A DNA stretch of 16,823 nucleotides from Bacteroides sp. CAG:1060 (GTDB lineage Bacteria; Bacteroidota; Bacteroidia; Bacteroidales; UBA932), in the NCBI GenBank assembly GCA_000432655.1, contig HF986319.1, forward strand, positions 37,832 to 54,654, in the 5' to 3' direction. Positions 13,265 through 16,823 of the stretch are shown piece by piece. A program made the translations under genes and the position numbers. The notes below the pieces were generated by a model, which did not search any database, was not told where the DNA came from, and worked only from the letters and a program-made list of their open reading frames with translations. How positions within the stretch are numbered: position 1 is the stretch's first letter; every line of letters starts with the position of its first letter.

Positions 13265-14380
13265 TTATCTTTTAATCTGTTTGTTTGAGAGATTGAGGCT
13301 GTAGCTGAACGTGCGCTTGCCGTGGTAATACTGCATGGACAAGGTGTTTGGTCCGGTAAAATAGATGCTGTTCAGCAGTCTGTCCTTGTATTTGTCCTTG
13401 CACTGCGGCTCCGCCCACGCGAGCACATACTGTCCGTCGGATTTTTGTTTGACAACTATCACGGTATAACCCTGAATATCCATTATGACGGCTGTGTATC
13501 TGGCAGATTCCTGCTTGCCTTTGGCCTTTGCAAACTGCTGGACCAGGGTGCTTTCATCCTCAATGCCAAGGAAATGCAGCCTGCTGGCGTTCTTCAGGGC
13601 TGAAGGGTTTTCTTCAATCCATTTCCGGATGGCGGATGAAGTGTAGTACTCGCTGTCAGGGATTTTCTCAAGCAGAGGGTTATCCTGGATTCTTGCTGCC
13701 AGGAGCCTAATTTGCGGTGCGGATGTTTCGGCCGAGAAACTGTCAATTCTTCCCCTTATATGGTAAGGCTCGTTTTGCTTTGGAAGAGGGGTTCCGTTGA
13801 AGCATACGGAGCCGTAGAAGAAGCTGTCCGGGCTGAAACAGGCACTTATGTAACTCTGGCTCCCGGAGGACTTGTCGTCCGCGAGAAGGTTGAAGCTGAA
13901 GAAGAACTCGTCTCTTATCCGGAAAGTGCTGCACGAATCCACAAATCCTGAAATCTTCAGTCCCTCATCCATATTCAGCGGCATCGTGAACCGGTCAAGC
14001 GCTTCCCATGAATTTCCGTTTTTCTCTATCGCGTCCACCACAAGGTCGCTCTCCGGGGATATTCTGACAGCATATATGCGATCTGCTGCATTTTTTCTGA
14101 ACCCGAAAGCCCTTGACTCCCCGTCATTGGGGGCAAAGTCAGCGATTATCTTAGCCGCCTGGTCAAACCCATAGGGTGAGATGCTGAGAAGGGTGTCCCT
14201 TCGTGCCGAGATATCACCTGCATACACTGATGAAGGATATTTCTTCAGGAACTTGTCATAAGCCTTGAGAGAAGGTTTTGCAATAGCCTTCTCGTAACTT
14301 TTGGTTTCGCTTCTGGTCTGAGCCGCCATGCCGCCGCAGAGCAGTGTGACGAACACAGTTACGCATATCAGTCGTTTCAT
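13265..14380 (-). CDS. Secreted protein of unknown function
   Basis: I do not recognise this 371-residue protein. It has a clear Sec signal peptide (about 1-20: MKRLICVTVFVTLLCGGMAAQ, cut here before TRSETKS) and no lipobox or membrane helix, so it should be periplasmic or secreted. After it comes a short helical segment (KSYEKAIAKPSLKAYDKFLKKYPSS quoted in part: SLKAYDKFLKKYPSS) resembling the first helix pair of TPR-like proteins with the 'FLKKYPxS' pattern. The rest is predicted to be mostly beta-strand (for example FRIRDEFFFSFNLLA and RYTAVIMDIQGYTVIVVKQ), with RTFSYSLNLSNKQIKR at the end. The start overlaps the peptidase stop by 4 bp (ATGA) and the CDF gene follows after 2 bp, so its translation is coupled to both neighbours. 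A role beside the peptidase is possible; nothing in the sequence proves it. Confidence 0.8.
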   Translation of the reverse strand: MKRLICVTVFVTLLCGGMAAQTRSETKSYEKAIAKPSLKAYDKFLKKYPSSVYAGDISARRDTLLSISPYGFDQAAKIIADFAPNDGESRAFGFRKNAADRIYAVRISPESDLVVDAIEKNGNSWEALDRFTMPLNMDEGLKISGFVDSCSTFRIRDEFFFSFNLLADDKSSGSQSYISACFSPDSFFYGSVCFNGTPLPKQNEPYHIRGRIDSFSAETSAPQIRLLAARIQDNPLLEKIPDSEYYTSSAIRKWIEENPSALKNASRLHFLGIEDESTLVQQFAKAKGKQESARYTAVIMDIQGYTVIVVKQKSDGQYVLAWAEPQCKDKYKDRLLNSIYFTGPNTLSMQYYHGKRTFSYSLNLSNKQIKR

Positions 14381-16263
14381 AAATATGTTTCGAAGTAGTC
14401 TGTTATTTTCTCATACAGGTGGAGTTTTGCCGCGCCTGTCATATTATGCTTGTCCAGCGGGTATGGGAAATAATCAAGAGGTTTTCCTGCTTCTATAGCC
14501 GCCTGCACGAAGGACAGCGAATGCTGCCATACCACAGTGTCATCTTCCACTCCCTGGCAAATCAGAACTCTTCCGGTAAGCTTGTCCGCCTTAGGGATGA
14601 GCGAGGTGGATTCGTAACCTTCAGGGTTGGTGTCCGGATTGTCCATATAACGCTCTCCGTACATGACTTCATACCACTTCCAGTCAATTACCGGTCCTCC
14701 TGCCACTGCCACCTTGAAGAATCCAGGGTTGTCACATGTGAGCGTGAGTGTCATGAAACCTCCATAGCTCCAGCCGTGTACCCCGATCCGGCTGCGGTCA
14801 ATGCTTGGGAATCTTTCCAGAAGACTTTTGATGCCTGCCATCTGATCCGCACTTTCAGCCTTGCCGCACCCGCGGTTGATGGCTTTTTCGAATGCCGCTC
14901 CACGGTTCTGTGTACCGCGGTTGTCCTGAACATACACGAAATAACCTTTCTGTGCCATAAGCATTTCCCACATCCTTACATTGCCCAGCCAGCTGTTGGT
15001 GACCATCTGGGAATGCGGGCCTCCATATACGTACACGATGAGCGGGTACTTTTTGGAAGGGTCGTAATCGCGAGGATAGAACAGGCGGTAGTAATTGTCG
15101 GTCTGCGCATCCGCTGACTTCACGGTGCCGAGCTCGACCTGACACTGTGCGTAAATGTCCAGCGGGTCAGGAGATGTGGATACGCGCTGAAGCAGATTGC
15201 CGTTGGAATCACGCACCTGGGTGACGCCAGGGACGTTGAGGCTGCTGTATCTGTCTATGAATCGACTGCAGTCCGGGGACATGCTGATCTGATGCCAACC
15301 TGTCTCAGGAGTCAGTCTTTGGGGCCTGTTGAGGCCGAAACTGTCCTTCAGTTTCAGGCGGAACAGGTGATTCTCGACAGGGGAGACCTCGGCAGAGGTG
15401 TAATAGACATATTTCCCGTCATTGGCCACATACGCTACGTCAGCGTTGCATTTGGTGAGTCTTTTGACCTTTCCGAGAGTGTCGCAGAGGTAGAGTGAAC
15501 GGTATCCGTCCCTGTTGTCCGTGCGGTAGATGAATTCGTAGCTGTCTTTTATGAAGTACAGCGGGTCAAGCGGCTCTATCCAGTCATTGTTGCGTTCGCT
15601 CAGAACGGTTCTGACGAACGAGCCGTCAGAACTTCTGTACATATTCAGCCGCATCCGGTGCTGTACTCTGTCAAGCACCTGGACAAATATGTATTTGCCG
15701 TCCGGCGACCATGTAGGATTGGTGAGATATCTTTCGTTGTCGTAGTCCGTGACTTGCAATTCTGAAAGGATATTGCCGGACTTGTCGCAAATGCAGATGC
15801 CCAGTTTCTCCGAAGCCATGCCCGCCATAGGATAGCGGATCATCTTTGCCTCCCCGGTTCTGGAGCGGATGTCATAAATGGGGTACAGGCTTACTCCCGA
15901 TTCATCCTTGCGGTAAACGGCAAGTCTGCTGCCGTCGGGGGAAGGAATTACCCATCTGCTCCCGCCGAACTCATTTCGGCTTACGGACTGTCCATACACT
16001 ACGCCTTCCTTGTCGGAGACAGGAAGCGTGTAGTCTTCGGGCGATGTGCGTCTGACGGATTTTGAGAGTTCTCCGCTTGCATCCCAGTAGAGTCTGACCC
16101 TGGACGGATATACGGAAGAAGATTTTGCTCCTGCGATTTCCTCTACGGTGAGAAGTCTCGCTCTTGGGTTTCCTGCCGGGTGAGTGTCTATGACAGACTG
16201 TCCGCCGGCAACAAAAGGAATCGCCACAAAAGTGGCGATAAGAGAGTATAGAATTTTATTCAT
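14377..16263 (-). CDS. S9-family serine peptidase (dipeptidyl peptidase IV-like)
   Basis: This is a secreted prolyl-oligopeptidase-clan enzyme with a signal peptide (about 1-22), a beta-propeller and a C-terminal alpha/beta-hydrolase domain. The triad is complete: Ser499 in GWSYGG, Asp574 in GVEDDTVVW and His606 in DKHNM. The segment YPLIVYVYGGPHSQMV and the block GGPVIDWKWYEVMYGERYMD are typical of bacterial DPP4-like enzymes. At 628 residues it is about 100 shorter than the usual 700-740. The loss lies between the signal peptide and the SRNEFGG segment (about 100), where the first propeller blades would be. The DW-YEEE motif that binds the substrate N-terminus in classical DPP4 is not seen; SRNEFGG stands in its place. 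Substrate specificity may therefore differ. It likely trims Xaa-Pro peptides in the periplasm. The gene overlaps the next one by 4 bp. Confidence 0.9.
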   Translation of the reverse strand: MNKILYSLIATFVAIPFVAGGQSVIDTHPAGNPRARLLTVEEIAGAKSSSVYPSRVRLYWDASGELSKSVRRTSPEDYTLPVSDKEGVVYGQSVSRNEFGGSRWVIPSPDGSRLAVYRKDESGVSLYPIYDIRSRTGEAKMIRYPMAGMASEKLGICICDKSGNILSELQVTDYDNERYLTNPTWSPDGKYIFVQVLDRVQHRMRLNMYRSSDGSFVRTVLSERNNDWIEPLDPLYFIKDSYEFIYRTDNRDGYRSLYLCDTLGKVKRLTKCNADVAYVANDGKYVYYTSAEVSPVENHLFRLKLKDSFGLNRPQRLTPETGWHQISMSPDCSRFIDRYSSLNVPGVTQVRDSNGNLLQRVSTSPDPLDIYAQCQVELGTVKSADAQTDNYYRLFYPRDYDPSKKYPLIVYVYGGPHSQMVTNSWLGNVRMWEMLMAQKGYFVYVQDNRGTQNRGAAFEKAINRGCGKAESADQMAGIKSLLERFPSIDRSRIGVHGWSYGGFMTLTLTCDNPGFFKVAVAGGPVIDWKWYEVMYGERYMDNPDTNPEGYESTSLIPKADKLTGRVLICQGVEDDTVVWQHSLSFVQAAIEAGKPLDYFPYPLDKHNMTGAAKLHLYEKITDYFETYL

Positions 16264-16267
16264 ATCA

Positions 16268-16690
16268 TTAATTTGTTATTACAAGAGGAATGTCGGATGC
16301 CGCCGAGTCAATTTCGCGCACGGAGACAATCTTGTCCACGATGTAATGCTGCATTCCGCGCCACGGCAGCCATCCGTTGTATTCCTTGTAATGAAGTTCG
16401 ACGAATTTGCCGCTGCTTCTCATAAGGGAATCCGCCACGGATTTGTCCGTAACCGAGAAGTTGAATTCATTGGACTGGAGATTCCCACCTTTCTTGGCAC
16501 TGTTGAATCCTGTCTGGATAAGGCGTCCCTCATAGGTCTTCCATACCCATCCTTTGTAAACTATCTGATTCAACTCTCCGGCCTTGACTCCTTCTCCGAA
16601 TACGAAGTAGAACTTGAAATAGATGAATATTGCAAGTGATACGGCCAATATTGCGCCTATCCAGCTTAGAATTTTCCCTTTCTTTGTCAT
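16268..16690 (-). CDS. Small single-span membrane protein of unknown function, conserved in Bacteroidales
   Basis: The 140-residue protein has one N-terminal transmembrane segment (about 8-32, ILSWIGAILAVSLAIFIYFKF) after a basic start, with no cleavage site evident. The rest would lie in the periplasm. The pattern GVKAGELNQIVYKGWVWKTYEG, followed by NEFNFSVTD and LMRSSGKFVELHYKEY, then WRGMQHYIVDKI, resembles a small Bacteroidales family that I remember being mislabelled '6-phosphogluconate dehydrogenase' in databases; no dehydrogenase motif is present. Its function is unknown. It is the first gene of the five-gene operon, 4 bp before the peptidase gene, and has its own predicted promoter at 16712-16743. 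Quoted segments are partial. Confidence 0.85.
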   Translation of the reverse strand: MTKKGKILSWIGAILAVSLAIFIYFKFYFVFGEGVKAGELNQIVYKGWVWKTYEGRLIQTGFNSAKKGGNLQSNEFNFSVTDKSVADSLMRSSGKFVELHYKEYNGWLPWRGMQHYIVDKIVSVREIDSAASDIPLVITN

Positions 16691-16711
16691 AACAACAGCA
16701 TTTTAATCGTA

Positions 16712-16743
16712 CAATGATAGCAATAAAATCTATCTTTATCAAA
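16712..16743 (-). promoter_or_regulatory. Promoter of the five-gene peptidase/CDF/META operon
   Basis: On the minus strand TTTG (16740-16743) is followed after 20 bp by TATCATTG (16712-16719), one mismatch from TAnnTTTG. The predicted start is near 16708, about 17 nt before the ATG at 16690. The correct spacing of both boxes supports it despite the mismatch. Confidence 0.55.
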
Positions 16744-16749
16744 TATCTG

Positions 16750-16823
16750 TTACCTGCGTCTTCCGTGCTTCTTGCGTTTTCCGGAAGTAAGTCTTGTGGC
16801 GACGAGTGCGCAGAGAATCACTA
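16750..16823 (-). CDS. C-terminus of an unidentified protein with a basic tail (partial)
   Basis: An open frame enters from the right edge on the minus strand and ends with TAA at 16750-16752. The 23 visible residues read VILCALVATRLTSGKRKKHG followed by three Arg. A hydrophobic segment followed by a strongly basic tail suggests a membrane protein with its C-terminus in the cytoplasm, such as a small inner-membrane protein. The fragment is too short to name and could be a chance open frame. If real, it lies 59 bp upstream of the operon starting at 16690 and the promoter at 16712-16743 separates them. Confidence 0.35.
   Translation of the reverse strand, partial: VILCALVATRLTSGKRKKHGRRR

Noticed and set aside
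14419..15117. A 232-codon plus-strand open frame opposite the peptidase gene
   Set aside because: It covers the antisense of the catalytic domain with the complete Ser/Asp/His triad; the frame is open because of codon bias and has no recognisable feature.

Overview
The window looks like a chromosomal segment of a Bacteroidales bacterium (phylum Bacteroidota). Three things point there: promoter-like elements of the Bacteroidota primary sigma type (TAnnTTTG, sometimes with TTTG 19-20 bp upstream) in front of most transcription units; few purine-rich Shine-Dalgarno sequences; and families typical of the phylum, including a GSCFA protein, a GIN-domain (DUF2807) lipoprotein, a YtrA-type GntR/ABC operon, and a two-part GT2 protein with the [14 protein letters not shown] block. 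No insertion sequence, phage gene, tRNA, rRNA or CRISPR array is visible. Coding density is very high and the longest gene-free stretch is under 150 bp.

Layout. 1-230 (+): tail of a CLC-type chloride channel with a CBS domain. 284-3159 (-): Tex RNA-binding protein, translationally coupled behind a polyprenol-phosphate mannosyltransferase-like GT2. 3217-4545 (+): a second, divergent GT2 protein. 4559-4957 (-): hotdog thioesterase. 5105-7826 (+): operon of ABC ATPase, six-helix permease, YtrA-type GntR regulator and GIN-domain lipoprotein. 7835-8701 (-): GSCFA protein. 8738-10480 (+): secreted UshA-type 5'-nucleotidase. 10487-11809 (-): Ffh. 11896-16690 (-): a tightly packed five-gene operon of a small membrane protein, an S9/DPP4-type peptidase, a secreted protein of unknown function, a CDF zinc transporter and a META-domain lipoprotein. 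16750-16823 (-): an edge fragment.

How the genes work together. Most are housekeeping or envelope genes. The ABC/GntR/GIN set is probably an autoregulated envelope-response unit, with a candidate operator in its leader. The five-gene operon mixes periplasmic peptide processing with metal handling. Its last gene encodes a lipoprotein whose C-terminal 25 residues are a His/Cys/Asp/Glu-rich tail built from tandem DNA repeats. That gene sits directly behind a CDF transporter with zinc-type HxxxD/HxxxD sites, which suggests a periplasmic metal-buffering partner. This is the best candidate for something little described here.

Non-coding signals. Two short divergent spacers (3160-3216 and 8702-8737) contain facing TAnnTTTG boxes in the same geometry, 12 bp apart. 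Several starts lie so close to the box that leaderless or near-leaderless mRNAs are predicted. A perfect 10-bp inverted repeat before ffh holds the presumed -33 element of the ffh promoter in its loop. All functional statements are read from sequence and remembered family features; no database search was run.
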